A stretch of 64,000 bases of DNA from Microvenator marinus (GTDB taxonomy: Bacteria > Myxococcota_A > Bradymonadia > Bradymonadales > Bradymonadaceae), in the NCBI RefSeq assembly GCF_007993755.1, contig NZ_CP042467.1, forward strand, positions 1,203,501-1,267,500. The letters are read 5' to 3'. The notes under the pieces were generated by a model. The model saw only the letters and a list, made by a program, of their open reading frames with translations. It was not told where the DNA came from and ran no database searches. A program made the position numbers and the translations under genes. Shown here one piece after another: positions 17,468 to 26,191 of the stretch (positions are counted from its first letter, which is position 1; the number at the start of each line of letters is the position of its first letter).

Positions 17468-19045
17468 ATGGTTCGTCAGTGGTTCTTTTTCATCGCGTTC
17501 TTAGTCATCGTCACGATTTCACTGGCGGCCTATTTCGAGCCGAAGGTCCTTTGGTCCATGGTGATTCTCGGGCCGATCCTCGTGCTGGGTTTTCACGACT
17601 CAATGCAAAAGGAACACACGATCCTCCGGAACTTTCCGATCCTCGGGCATGGGCGCTACCTGCTCGAGTCAATCCGGCCTGAAATCCAACAATATTTCAT
17701 TGAGATGGACACCGAAGGTCGTCCTCTGAGTCGTGAGGAGCGCTCGGTGGTCTACCAGAGGGCAAAATCCGAGCTCGACACGGTGCCCTTTGGAACTCAG
17801 CACGATGTCTACGAACCCGGCTACGAGTGGGTCAACCACTCGCTAAACGCGACTCAGGCCCCACACGACGCTCCCACGGTTAGAGTCGGCGGACGAGACT
17901 GCACACAACCTTACGACCTCTCACTCTTCAATGTCTCGGCCATGAGCTTCGGGGCGCTCTCCCCCACGGCTGTTGTGGCGTTGAACGCCGGAGCAAAAAA
18001 GGGGGGATTTGCCCATAACACGGGCGAAGGAGGCATTAGCCCCTACCACGACGAGCCCGGCGGCGATCTCATCTGGCAAATCGGCACGGGGTACTTCGGA
18101 TGCCGAACGCTCGAAGGCGATTTTAATCCCGAGATGTTTAAGAAGAATGCGGCCCGAGAGACGGTCAAGATGATCGAGATAAAGCTCTCACAAGGTGCAA
18201 AACCCGGCCATGGCGGCATCCTGCCTGGCGCCAAAGTGAACGCACAAATCGCTCAGATCCGCGGCGTCGAGATCGGCAAGGACGTGCTCTCGCCCCCAAC
18301 ACACCGGGCATTCACAAACCCCATCGAGCTCTGCAATTTCATCGCTCAACTCAGAGAACTCAGCGGCGGAAAGCCGGTCGGCTTTAAACTCTGTGTTGGA
18401 CGCCCAGAGGAATTCGCGTCCATCGTCAAGGCCATGCTCCAAACCGGGATTAAACCAGATTTCATCACCATCGACGGCAAAGAAGGTGGCACCGGAGCTG
18501 CTCCGCTCGAGTTCTCGAACTCGGTGGGTATGCCGCTTAGAGAGGGCCTAAAGCTTGTTCATAACACGTTGAGGGCAGCCGGCATTCGCAAAGAAATCAC
18601 CCTCATCGCGGCAGGAAAGCTCGTCACAGGCTTCCACATTTTCCGCGCGCTCGCCCTTGGGGCAGACGCCTGCTACTCGGCACGTGGGTTTATGCTCGCG
18701 CTCGGTTGTATTCAGGCGCTTCGGTGTAACTCGAATGTGTGTCCAACAGGAGTTGCGACCCAAAACCGAGCCCTTTGGATTGGGCTCGACCCAACGCTCA
18801 AGTCCGATCGCGTCTATCGCTACCATAAAGCGACTGTGCACAGTTTCCTGGAGCTAGCGGCGTGTGCGGGCCTAAAAGATCCTCGAGACGTCCCAGCTGA
18901 GCTTCTGATGCGCCGCATCGACGAATCGACTATCAAGACCTATGCAGAACTGCACCCTGTGGTGCCTGAAAACTCTTTTGAGACCGGAAACTGCCCGGAC
19001 TGGATTCGCATCCCTTGGGAGCACTCGGTAGCCGAGAGGTTTTAG
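17468..19045 (+). CDS. FMN-binding glutamate synthase-family protein, membrane-anchored
   Basis: A 525-residue protein with two N-terminal membrane helices (about 4-40) and then the FMN/[3Fe-4S] domain of the glutamate synthase large subunit. Seen: SAMSFGALS, AHNTGEGGISPYH, QGAKPGHGG, SPPTHRAFTNP, TIDGKEGGTGAAP and, for the iron-sulfur cluster, CNSNVCPTGVATQ. There is no glutaminase domain and no GltD-like partner here, so it may not make glutamate from glutamine; stand-alone members are common and poorly understood. The ATG at 17468 has only a weak ribosome site. It is divergent from the cyclophilin gene. Confidence 0.92.
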   Translation: MVRQWFFFIAFLVIVTISLAAYFEPKVLWSMVILGPILVLGFHDSMQKEHTILRNFPILGHGRYLLESIRPEIQQYFIEMDTEGRPLSREERSVVYQRAKSELDTVPFGTQHDVYEPGYEWVNHSLNATQAPHDAPTVRVGGRDCTQPYDLSLFNVSAMSFGALSPTAVVALNAGAKKGGFAHNTGEGGISPYHDEPGGDLIWQIGTGYFGCRTLEGDFNPEMFKKNAARETVKMIEIKLSQGAKPGHGGILPGAKVNAQIAQIRGVEIGKDVLSPPTHRAFTNPIELCNFIAQLRELSGGKPVGFKLCVGRPEEFASIVKAMLQTGIKPDFITIDGKEGGTGAAPLEFSNSVGMPLREGLKLVHNTLRAAGIRKEITLIAAGKLVTGFHIFRALALGADACYSARGFMLALGCIQALRCNSNVCPTGVATQNRALWIGLDPTLKSDRVYRYHKATVHSFLELAACAGLKDPRDVPAELLMRRIDESTIKTYAELHPVVPENSFETGNCPDWIRIPWEHSVAERF

Positions 19046-19130
19046 TACCTGTCCTACTTGCACCAATCCAGCGCTCGGGTCACACTAGGTCCTCAAATTT
19101 AGCCGCAAGTCCAAATCGGAGAATGAATAT

Positions 19131-19346
19131 ATGGCGACCAAGAAAACCCAAAAATCGAAGACCACCAAGCCAGTAAAAGCTACGCGTGGTTCATCTCTTC
19201 TGCACTTTGCGGATCACGACTCGCAGGAAGCGAGCGACCTTAAATACGGGGCGCAATCCACCTCATGTGCCGCGATCGTCAAAGCGGGGCCTGTAGTAAC
19301 CAAAGACAATTCGTACTCGGGCGACTGGTCTCCTGAGACCGACTGA
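19131..19346 (+). CDS. Small Lys-rich hypothetical protein
   Basis: A 71-residue protein I do not recognise. The first 20 residues are Lys/Thr-rich (MATKKTQKSKTTKPVKAT) and the rest is polar, with a single Cys and the acidic end DWSPETD. There is no membrane segment. GGAG lies about ten bases upstream of the ATG. It stands alone between the glutamate-synthase-like gene and the convergent GuaB1-like gene, whose stop is 2 bp past its own. A real but lineage-restricted small protein is the best guess. Confidence 0.5.
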   Translation: MATKKTQKSKTTKPVKATRGSSLLHFADHDSQEASDLKYGAQSTSCAAIVKAGPVVTKDNSYSGDWSPETD

Positions 19347-19348
19347 GT

Positions 19349-20791
19349 CTATTTCCTGACTCGTCCGTGCGGCGTTCCTTCCCGGAATCCGCCCTGGGTT
19401 TGAACGCCCACAACCACCCTCTCTTGAAATTCTGCCCAGTTGAGCGCGCCTGCGTAGGTGAATGCGGATTGAACACCCGTGATATTATCTACCAGAATAT
19501 CGCCCACGCTCTCGTGTCCTTCCTTGAGATAGATACGCGATGTGGAGATTCCTTCGCGGAAGTAGCCTTTCATCGCCTTTTCGAACGCGTCGATTTCTGC
19601 GCTCCTGTCGTGGACGGCTCGCGCGCTGGCCATGCCGTAATTCTCTTTGTAGAGGAACCCTTCAGCGTCTTCTCTGAGGTCCCCGGGACTCTCCCAAGTA
19701 CCCGCCAAACCAGTGCCGATCATCACACGAGAGGCTCCGGCAGCCAGATAAAGTGCCACATCGCGAGGATGACGCACGCCGCCGTCTGCCCAGACGTGTT
19801 TTCCGAGGGCTTTAGCGGCGTCTGCGCAAGCGCGAACCGCGCTGAAGGTTGGTCGCCCAGCGCCAGTTTGCATCCTTGTCGTACACATGGCCCCCGGGCC
19901 CACGTTGACTTTGATGACGTCGGCGCCTGCCTTGATGAGGTCGTGCGCACCTTCCGCGGTACACACGTTTCCTGCCACGATCGGCAGATCGGTGATGGCC
20001 CGAATCTCGGCCACTACTTCCAACATGCGAGCCTGATGGCCGTGAGCAGTATCCAAAACAAGGACGTCAACACCCATCTCGATGAGCATTTTCGCCCGCT
20101 CCGCTGCCTTTGAGGAGATTCCCACCGCGGCCGCGACCATAAGACGCCCCGAGGCATCGAGGCTGGGCTTTAGGAGTTCGAAACGAACAGCATCTTCGCG
20201 GCTCAGAATGCCGCAGAGCCGGCCATCTTGGTTCACAACGGGGGCGGCCTTGACCCTGCCCTGCTCCATAAGCAAGAAGGCTTCTCGGTTTGCTGTCGAA
20301 TCAGAAATCGTGAGTAAATCTGCGCTCATCACGTCGGCGACCGTGGTGTACTGGTCTCGGTCGCGCAAATCAGAATGCGTCACCACGCCTAAGGGTCTAT
20401 GGTCCGAATCCACCACAACCACCATGCCGTGAGCGCGTTTCCGGATGATTCCCTGCACGTCTCGTAATGTTGCTTCAGGCGTGACCACGAGAGGCGTATC
20501 GAAGTGTACCGGTGCCGACTTGATGTGCTGGACAATTCGCTCCACCGTCTGAGGGCTCATGTCCTGAGGCAATACCCCCAATCCTCCATAACGGGCCATG
20601 GTTTCGGCCAGGCGCTTTCCCGTGACAGCGTTCATGTTGGCGGACACGATAGGGTGCGATCCACCCGGGAAATCGGGGGGTGTAAGGTCAACCGCTGTGC
20701 GCGAACGGCCCGAGAAAAAGCCCGGCAAGATAAAGACGTCGTCGAGCGAGAGCTCGAGAGATTCGTCGTGTTCAGGATGGATAAAACGCAT
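19349..20791 (-). CDS. GuaB1-type IMP dehydrogenase-related protein (probable GMP reductase)
   Basis: A 480-residue TIM-barrel protein of the IMPDH/GMPR superfamily with two CBS domains at about 95-205 (ATLRDVQGIIRKRAHGMVVVV, then MSADLLTISDS). The active-site loop reads VGPGAMCTTRMQTGAGRP with the catalytic Cys, and the barrel has LDTAHGHQ and ADGGVRHPRD. The CTTRMxTGxGRP loop matches GuaB1 proteins rather than true IMPDH (CTTRxVxGVGxP); mycobacterial GuaB1 has been shown to act as a CBS-regulated GMP reductase. GGAG lies six bases upstream of the ATG. It is divergent from the SLC13-type permease. Confidence 0.88.
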   Translation of the reverse strand: MRFIHPEHDESLELSLDDVFILPGFFSGRSRTAVDLTPPDFPGGSHPIVSANMNAVTGKRLAETMARYGGLGVLPQDMSPQTVERIVQHIKSAPVHFDTPLVVTPEATLRDVQGIIRKRAHGMVVVVDSDHRPLGVVTHSDLRDRDQYTTVADVMSADLLTISDSTANREAFLLMEQGRVKAAPVVNQDGRLCGILSREDAVRFELLKPSLDASGRLMVAAAVGISSKAAERAKMLIEMGVDVLVLDTAHGHQARMLEVVAEIRAITDLPIVAGNVCTAEGAHDLIKAGADVIKVNVGPGAMCTTRMQTGAGRPTFSAVRACADAAKALGKHVWADGGVRHPRDVALYLAAGASRVMIGTGLAGTWESPGDLREDAEGFLYKENYGMASARAVHDRSAEIDAFEKAMKGYFREGISTSRIYLKEGHESVGDILVDNITGVQSAFTYAGALNWAEFQERVVVGVQTQGGFREGTPHGRVRK

Positions 20792-20962
20792 GGAAATCTC
20801 CGAATTTGGGTGTAGAGACGATCCGACACCCTAAAAATGGGGTCAACCTCGAAGTCGCGTTGCAACGCATGTTTCATGTGGCAACGTTTTTGGGGTGGCC
20901 CGAATCAGGGAGAAATTGCGATCGGGCTCATAGAACCTGGCGATCCTCCAACAAACATGATG

Positions 20963-20978
20963 TGGCACAACCCTCGCA
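20963..20978 (+). promoter_or_regulatory. Candidate sigma-54 (-24/-12) promoter for the SLC13-type permease
   Basis: TGGCACAACCCTCGCA matches the sigma-54 consensus TGGCAC-N5-TTGCA at all but one base and keeps the key GG (20964-20965) and GC (20976-20977) ten bases apart. The transcript would start near 20989, 25 bases before the ATG at 21014, which also supports that start. Confidence 0.65.
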
Positions 20979-21013
20979 ATAGATGCACGCGACTCTTTTG
21001 GAATGGGACTGAT

Positions 21014-22825
21014 ATGGATGCACTTACCTTTGAAATGATGTTGGTACTCGGGATTTTGGCTGGAGCCATTTTGCTCTTTGTCACCGAGATCGTTCGGATC
21101 GATGTCGCCGCCATCATCGTGATGGTGGTGGTCGGACTCACGGGATTGGTGGGCCCTAAGGAGCTCTTTGCTGGATTCGCATCAAACGCGGTCATCTCGA
21201 TCATCGCGGTCATGATCTTAGGCGCGGCGCTCGATCGCGTGGGCGTCATGAAGAAAGTAGCAGCGTTTCTACTGAAGATTGGTGGAACCGGAGAAGGCCG
21301 CATCATCACCCTGATCTCTTCGTCTGTCGCCGGAATTAGCGCGTTCATGCAAAATATCGGGGCGGCTGCGCTCTTCTTGCCGGTCACCGAAAGGATGGCA
21401 GAGAGAACGGGCATTCCGGTGTCCAGGATGCTTATGCCCATGGGGTTTGCAGCGATCCTCGGCGGAACGATTACGCTCGTCGCATCAGGGCCTCTCATCC
21501 TTTTGAACGACTTGCTCGCGGCATCTTCCAAAAACCTTGGCATCGAGATTGAGCCCCTCGGGCTCTTTACACCAACCCCGATCGGCCTCGCTCTCTCAGC
21601 ATCCGGCATCGCCCTATTCGCGATTTTCGGAAAATGGTTGCTCCCCTCCAATCAAAAGTCGGACTCCACTCAAGACAAGACCAACCTCCAACACCTCTAT
21701 GGAATCCAAGATCAGATCGAGCCGTGGAAGGTTGAGGCGACAAGCGCTCTCGTCGGCAAGTCCGTCGGGGAAATTGAAGCTGATGTCCACGGCGTATTCC
21801 TCGTCGCGGCATTCAGCGAAGAAAACGGCCTCGAGTTGGCTCTGCCCATGGAGTTCATCATCAAGGCCAACATGGTGCTCGGGCTGGTGGGCGATGATGA
21901 GGACCTTGCTCGCTTCGCACAAGAATCCGCATTGAAGTCCCATAGTGAAAACCCATTCAAACTCTTCCACGACCCAGAACGCGCTGGTATCGCCGAGCTC
22001 GTGATACGACCCGGCGCCGACGCGCTTGGAAAGACAGTCCGGGACTTGAGGCTCAGAAAACGATACGGCGTCACGCTTCTCTGCATTCATCGCCAAGGCG
22101 AGTCGGTCCGCGGAGACTTGAGAAATGAGGTTCTTCAGGGTGGTGACGTCCTCGTTGTCTTTGCGCCATGGGAACAACTCTCGGTGCTCGCTGAGAGACG
22201 CGACTTGGTCATCATCTCTGATGTCCCAGACGAGACCTCCAAACCCGAAAAGACGTGGTGGGCACTGGCTGCCTTTGCCATCGCGCTCACCCTTGTCATC
22301 TCTGGTACGCTCAAACTCTCACTCGCACTTATGGTGGGTGTTGTGATCATCCTCGTCTCCAAGACCTTGAGCCCAGATGAAGCGTATCGCTCAGTGTCAT
22401 GGAAGACCGTCTTTCTCTTGGCTGCCCTAATTCCGCTTGGCCAAGCTGTTGAGACTACCGGAACGGCTCAGTGGATTGCACAGGGTGTGATTTCGGCCGC
22501 GGGTGACCTGCCGATTTGGGGCATGCAATTGACCATCGCGCTTTTGGCCACGGTCTTCTCGCTGACCATCTCCAATGTAGGTGCCACGGTGCTCCTCGTT
22601 CCATTGGCAGCCAACGTAGCGGTCGGCATCGGGGCGAACCCGGCTCAGTTTGGCCTGATTGTGGCCATTGCAGTCTCAAACGCGTTTCTTCTGCCGACTC
22701 ACCAGGTCAACGCCCTTCTCATGGGGCCAGGAAACTACCGAGTCAAGGACTTCCTCAAGGCCGGAACCACCCTTAGCGTTCTCTTCCTCGTCGTGCTTGT
22801 GGTCTCGGTCAATATCTTCTTCTAG
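21014..22825 (+). CDS. SLC13/DASS-family permease with two TrkA-C domains
   Basis: Inner-membrane transporter of 603 residues, probably sodium-coupled uptake of an anion such as a dicarboxylate or sulfate (family-based). About five helices are followed by a cytoplasmic insert with two TrkA-C-like regulatory domains (about 240-310 and 325-405: WKVEATSALVGKSVGEIE, then GADALGKTVRDLRLRKRYG), then further helices ending in an FLLPTHQVNALLMGPGNY segment. ISAFMQNIGAAA and LTISNVGATVLL are the paired re-entrant Asn/Gly regions of the family. The ATG at 21014 is preferred to an upstream start because the first helix begins there and a -24/-12 promoter-like site lies upstream. Confidence 0.9.
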   Translation: MDALTFEMMLVLGILAGAILLFVTEIVRIDVAAIIVMVVVGLTGLVGPKELFAGFASNAVISIIAVMILGAALDRVGVMKKVAAFLLKIGGTGEGRIITLISSSVAGISAFMQNIGAAALFLPVTERMAERTGIPVSRMLMPMGFAAILGGTITLVASGPLILLNDLLAASSKNLGIEIEPLGLFTPTPIGLALSASGIALFAIFGKWLLPSNQKSDSTQDKTNLQHLYGIQDQIEPWKVEATSALVGKSVGEIEADVHGVFLVAAFSEENGLELALPMEFIIKANMVLGLVGDDEDLARFAQESALKSHSENPFKLFHDPERAGIAELVIRPGADALGKTVRDLRLRKRYGVTLLCIHRQGESVRGDLRNEVLQGGDVLVVFAPWEQLSVLAERRDLVIISDVPDETSKPEKTWWALAAFAIALTLVISGTLKLSLALMVGVVIILVSKTLSPDEAYRSVSWKTVFLLAALIPLGQAVETTGTAQWIAQGVISAAGDLPIWGMQLTIALLATVFSLTISNVGATVLLVPLAANVAVGIGANPAQFGLIVAIAVSNAFLLPTHQVNALLMGPGNYRVKDFLKAGTTLSVLFLVVLVVSVNIFF

Positions 22826-22855
22826 CCGTATCTGGGCCGCATGGGTCTTTTGTCC

Positions 22856-22946
22856 CCACACACTTGACCCCGGGCCTCACCCCCCTTGCGTGTGCCACCC
22901 TGTCACATACCCACACAGCCCCCCACACGCACCCACACCACCACAC
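22856..22946. repeat. Cluster of five CCACAC motifs in a G-poor intergenic stretch
   Basis: CCACAC occurs at 22856, 22911, 22923, 22933 and 22941, the last four spaced 8-12 bp. The surrounding plus strand from about 22899 to 22990 is almost free of G. The cluster lies 50-140 bp upstream of a -24/-12-like promoter, where enhancer sites for sigma-54 activators normally sit, but this role is only inferred. Confidence 0.45.
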
Positions 22947-22996
22947 AACCTAATTAAACAATCAAAACAAAGACTTAACACATCACCCAGATACAG

Positions 22997-23012
22997 TGGC
23001 ACGCACCTTGTA
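22997..23012 (+). promoter_or_regulatory. Candidate sigma-54 (-24/-12) promoter for the extensin-like lipoprotein
   Basis: TGGCACGCACCTTGTA matches TGGCACG-N4-TTGCA except for T in place of C at the -12 dinucleotide (GG 22998-22999, GT 23010-23011). The transcript would start near 23023, giving a leader of about 29 bases with GAGG at 23043 before the ATG at 23052. Confidence 0.55.
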
Positions 23013-23051
23013 ATAGACTAGACCCGAGGACCTGAACCCTACGAGGTAGTT

Positions 23052-24374
23052 ATGAAAGCCACATATATCGCCGCCGCAATTCTCGCTTCGACATTCGCAT
23101 TTGGTTGCGGAGAAGAACCACAGCTCATGAACCCTGGAGCTTCTCCGACCAACCTAGCGCCGAATGCTGGCAAAACGCCAAATCGCACGAACGACCCCAA
23201 CCGAGATGGCTCACCTGCCAACGGTGGCGACAACGGCTCAACACCTAGCCCAAGCCCGTCCGCTGCAACCGGTGGACAATGTGAAGACGGCACCACTTGC
23301 GGCGCAGGACAAGCTTGTGTCTCGGGCACAAACCTCTGCACGAAAGCTGGCGCTTTCCGAATCACGCTCAGCTGGGAGACCGCACTGGACCTCGACCTTC
23401 ACGTCGTCACACCGAGAAACGAAGAGCTCTACTACCGAAACCGAGTTTCCTCGGATGGCGGCGAGTTCACACAAGATGGATGTATCGCCGGACGTTGTGA
23501 ACAAGAGCAAAGCCCATTCGGTGAATCCGTGGTCTGGGGCGACTTCGCCACGCCAGGAACTTATGAAATCTGGGCCGTCAACTACAACGGCGGTGAGTCC
23601 GTTCCCTTCGTGATCGAAGTCGAGTTCGAAGGCGAGCGCGAAGTATTCCAAGGCACCGTCGGTGGCGGCCGTGGCGAAGCTTCCAGCGTCCATGCCTTCA
23701 CCATCGAAGGCGTCGCGCCGGAAAACCCAAACTCCGATACCGCATGTAAGCAGCAGCTCGACCAGCTCGGAATCCCTTACCGCAACTGGTCGTACTCCAC
23801 GCAATCAGCAGGCGGCTCGTCATGCACCGTTGAGGAGCCGATCACCATCACAGGCCCTATCAATGGCGTAACCTATCAGTACTTGGACACGAGCCCAGGC
23901 ACCATGAACATGACCTGCGATATGGCGCTCGCCCTGCACCGACTTGGAGACGTTCTCAAAGAGAAGAACATCAACAAGGTCAAGCACATCGGAACCTTCA
24001 ATTGCCGCAATATCTCGGGCTCATCGAGCCTCAGCCAGCACTCCTACGGACACGCCATCGACCTCTGGGAATTCGTCGGAGTTGACGGCACAAACTACTC
24101 GCTCGAGCGTGATTGGCAGCACAACACCAGCAGCCCAACGACCCACAAAGCTCAGGTTCTGCACTACATCGGACGGCAAATGCACGAGCGTCGCATCTTC
24201 AACATCGTGCTCACGCCGAACTTTAACTCCGATCACGACAACCACTTCCACGTGGACCTCAAAGCTGGATCTCACTACTTGCGCTCCACGGTCGATCCGG
24301 AATACTTCTTCGATGACCTGCCTTACAGCGAAGGCTGTGGACACGCTCACGAAGACTTAGATGGAACTCTTTGA
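23052..24374 (+). CDS. Lipoprotein with DUF2135-like and extensin-like (M15-type) domains
   Basis: A 440-residue predicted lipoprotein; signal ASTFAFGC (non-canonical lipobox), then a long Asn/Pro/Ser linker. Residues about 95-220 resemble DUF2135 (ALDLDLHVVTPRNE, GTYEIWAVNYNGGES). Residues about 230-425 look like an extensin-like C-terminal / M15 zinc peptidase domain: FNCRNISG, the HSYGHAIDLW zinc-binding His/Asp motif, LTPNFNSDHDNHFHVDL with the final zinc His. Such domains cut peptidoglycan peptides, so a cell-wall role on the envelope surface is likely. GAGG precedes the ATG. The last 14 bp overlap tatD. A -24/-12 promoter-like site is just upstream. Confidence 0.8.
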   Translation: MKATYIAAAILASTFAFGCGEEPQLMNPGASPTNLAPNAGKTPNRTNDPNRDGSPANGGDNGSTPSPSPSAATGGQCEDGTTCGAGQACVSGTNLCTKAGAFRITLSWETALDLDLHVVTPRNEELYYRNRVSSDGGEFTQDGCIAGRCEQEQSPFGESVVWGDFATPGTYEIWAVNYNGGESVPFVIEVEFEGEREVFQGTVGGGRGEASSVHAFTIEGVAPENPNSDTACKQQLDQLGIPYRNWSYSTQSAGGSSCTVEEPITITGPINGVTYQYLDTSPGTMNMTCDMALALHRLGDVLKEKNINKVKHIGTFNCRNISGSSSLSQHSYGHAIDLWEFVGVDGTNYSLERDWQHNTSSPTTHKAQVLHYIGRQMHERRIFNIVLTPNFNSDHDNHFHVDLKAGSHYLRSTVDPEYFFDDLPYSEGCGHAHEDLDGTL

Positions 24375-25140
24375 AACACACGCACACCTTGATGTCCTAG
24401 AAGACCTCGAGACTGAACTCGAACAAGCAAGAGCGGCCGGCATACATGAATTCATGTTACCGGCCGTTTCGCCGTTCAACTGGCAGGCGTGCATCGAGAT
24501 AGCTCGCGCCCACACGGGCATCTACTTCGGACTTGGAATCCACCCGCAATGCGTGCGGGAGTTGACTGACGCTGAGGCCTCCGACGCGCTCAAGAGCTTG
24601 CCTGACCTGATTCGTTCCTCTGGGGCCCGTGCCATTGGCGAGCTCGGGCTCGACTGGCGATGGGATTCGGATCCCGACGCCCGCGCACGACAAGAGAGAA
24701 TCTTTCTGGAACAACTCGATATCGCTGCCGAAACTGGACTTCCGCCCATCATCCATTGTTTAGACGCCCACGGCCGATTCCTGGAACTCTGGAAATCTCA
24801 TCCGTGCAGAAAGAACACGCCTGGCATCATGCACTCGTATTCCGGAAGCGCTGAAATGGTGGCCGAATACGTGCGCGAAAACCTCTACATTTCATACAGC
24901 GGCGCCGTCACTTGGACCCATGCCAAACGCGTCCCAAAAGCGTGCAAAGCCACGCCGTTGGATCGACTGCTCATCGAGACGGATGCGCCCTATCAACCAC
25001 CTCATCCACTCGAAGAAGGGCCCAATCGCCTCCCAAGACTCACGCGTGTGGTCGAGGTCGTGGCAGAACTGCTCGGCCTCTCAAACGCTGAAGTCGCTCA
25101 AATCACCACCCAGAATGCTCGGACCGTGTTTGGGCTCTAA
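24361..25140 (+). CDS. TatD family metal-dependent hydrolase
   Basis: Metal-dependent hydrolase of 259 residues; family members are 3'-5' exonucleases acting on DNA or RNA in the cytoplasm. Metal ligands seen: THAHLD at 6-11, GELGLDW with the bridging Glu, IHCLDAHG, MHSYSGS and ETDAPY. The order fits TatD/YcfH, although HCLDA replaces the common HxRxA. The start overlaps the lipoprotein gene by 14 bp, so it is likely read from the same transcript. The stop overlaps that of the opposing XdhC gene by 4 bp. Confidence 0.92.
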   Translation: MELFETHAHLDVLEDLETELEQARAAGIHEFMLPAVSPFNWQACIEIARAHTGIYFGLGIHPQCVRELTDAEASDALKSLPDLIRSSGARAIGELGLDWRWDSDPDARARQERIFLEQLDIAAETGLPPIIHCLDAHGRFLELWKSHPCRKNTPGIMHSYSGSAEMVAEYVRENLYISYSGAVTWTHAKRVPKACKATPLDRLLIETDAPYQPPHPLEEGPNRLPRLTRVVEVVAELLGLSNAEVAQITTQNARTVFGL

Positions 25141-26132
25141 GTCTGCGCTGCTTCTGGCCACTTTACTTCGTCAAAGAGCGTGTCCCTCAACTGCAAGATT
25201 TCCGCAGCCACGCTGATCGCGATCTCCTCGGGACGGTTGCTCTTCATCTTCAGCCCTATCGGCGCTCTAAGCGAATCCAAAAACTCCTCAGAAACACCGC
25301 GTTCAATCAGCGTCTGACGAATCTTTCGAATCTTTGCCGCGCTTCCCATCACACCCACATAAGGAAAAGGACGCCCAGATTTCCAAACACCCCAAAGAGC
25401 CTCGATATCCCCTGCCATATCCGTGGTCATCACCACCACATGAGTGAACGGCGCGTAGTTGAGCTTTCCCGCCGCATCAGCGTAATCAGGAACCACCTCC
25501 AGCCAACGCGCCCAAAGATTGTCCTGAATCGTCGGCAGGTTTGCACGCGTATCAAAAATACTCACCACGTAGCCAAGTCGGTTCATGACCTCCGAGAGCG
25601 CCAAGCCACAATGCCCTCCTCCCATAATCGCAATGCGTTTCCACTGAAAGATCCTCTCGGAATACGCCCAAGACTCTGCCTGAATATCCAAGGAAAAGAG
25701 CGGCCTGTCCTGACTTGTCATCTCCACTTCAAAGCAACCATCTGAGTCGATTCGCAGAACGCCGGGGCGATCTTCGAGCTCCAAGAGCGCGAGATCGGAT
25801 ATCGTACCGAGGTGTTCCGGTCCAAGGACCATAGTCAAATTGGTCTGCTCCCCGGCACAAATCATACCGGACTTTTTGCCTTCCCCTGATTTCCGATGAA
25901 CGAGAGTTTCGATCTGCGGCGCTTGCCTCTGCCGAATCGCTTCCCGGGCCTGACTCACAAGCTCCACCTCCATTGAGCCGCCACCGATGGTGCCTTGCAT
26001 TTCTCCCGTCTGGGAAACGAACATTCGTGCGCCCCACGTTCCAGGCGAGTGTCTCGTGTTGGAGACCACCATCGCCAGCCAAACGTAGCGTCCGAGTTCA
26101 AGTTCTGCTTCCAAATTCGACCAGAATTGCAT
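25137..26132 (-). CDS. XdhC/CoxI family molybdoenzyme maturation protein
   Basis: A 331-residue member of the XdhC/CoxI family, which binds and sulfurates molybdenum cofactor for xanthine dehydrogenase-type enzymes. The N-terminal XdhC domain has NTRHSPGTWGARMFV and the GTIGGGSME motif. The C-terminal Rossmann domain has IMGGGHCGLALSEV, TTDMAGD and YVGVMGSAAK. The ATG at 26132 has GGAGGTGGT directly before it. No molybdenum hydroxylase or cofactor genes are in the window, so its client lies elsewhere. It is divergent from the sigma-54 activator with 59 bp between. Confidence 0.9.
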   Translation of the reverse strand: MQFWSNLEAELELGRYVWLAMVVSNTRHSPGTWGARMFVSQTGEMQGTIGGGSMEVELVSQAREAIRQRQAPQIETLVHRKSGEGKKSGMICAGEQTNLTMVLGPEHLGTISDLALLELEDRPGVLRIDSDGCFEVEMTSQDRPLFSLDIQAESWAYSERIFQWKRIAIMGGGHCGLALSEVMNRLGYVVSIFDTRANLPTIQDNLWARWLEVVPDYADAAGKLNYAPFTHVVVMTTDMAGDIEALWGVWKSGRPFPYVGVMGSAAKIRKIRQTLIERGVSEEFLDSLRAPIGLKMKSNRPEEIAISVAAEILQLRDTLFDEVKWPEAAQT

Positions 26133-26154
26133 ACCACCTCCGGGGCCCGTACCA

Positions 26155-26170
26155 TGGCACATCTCATGCT
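26155..26170 (+). promoter_or_regulatory. Candidate sigma-54 (-24/-12) promoter upstream of the sigma-54 activator
   Basis: TGGCACATCTCATGCT keeps GG (26156-26157) and GC (26168-26169) ten bases apart and differs from TGGCAC-N5-TTGCW at one base. The predicted transcript start near 26181 would leave only about 11 bases before the TTG at 26192, enough for the AGGAG. It would make the activator autoregulated. Confidence 0.5.
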
Positions 26171-26191
26171 CTGACGCATCAGGAGACCACC

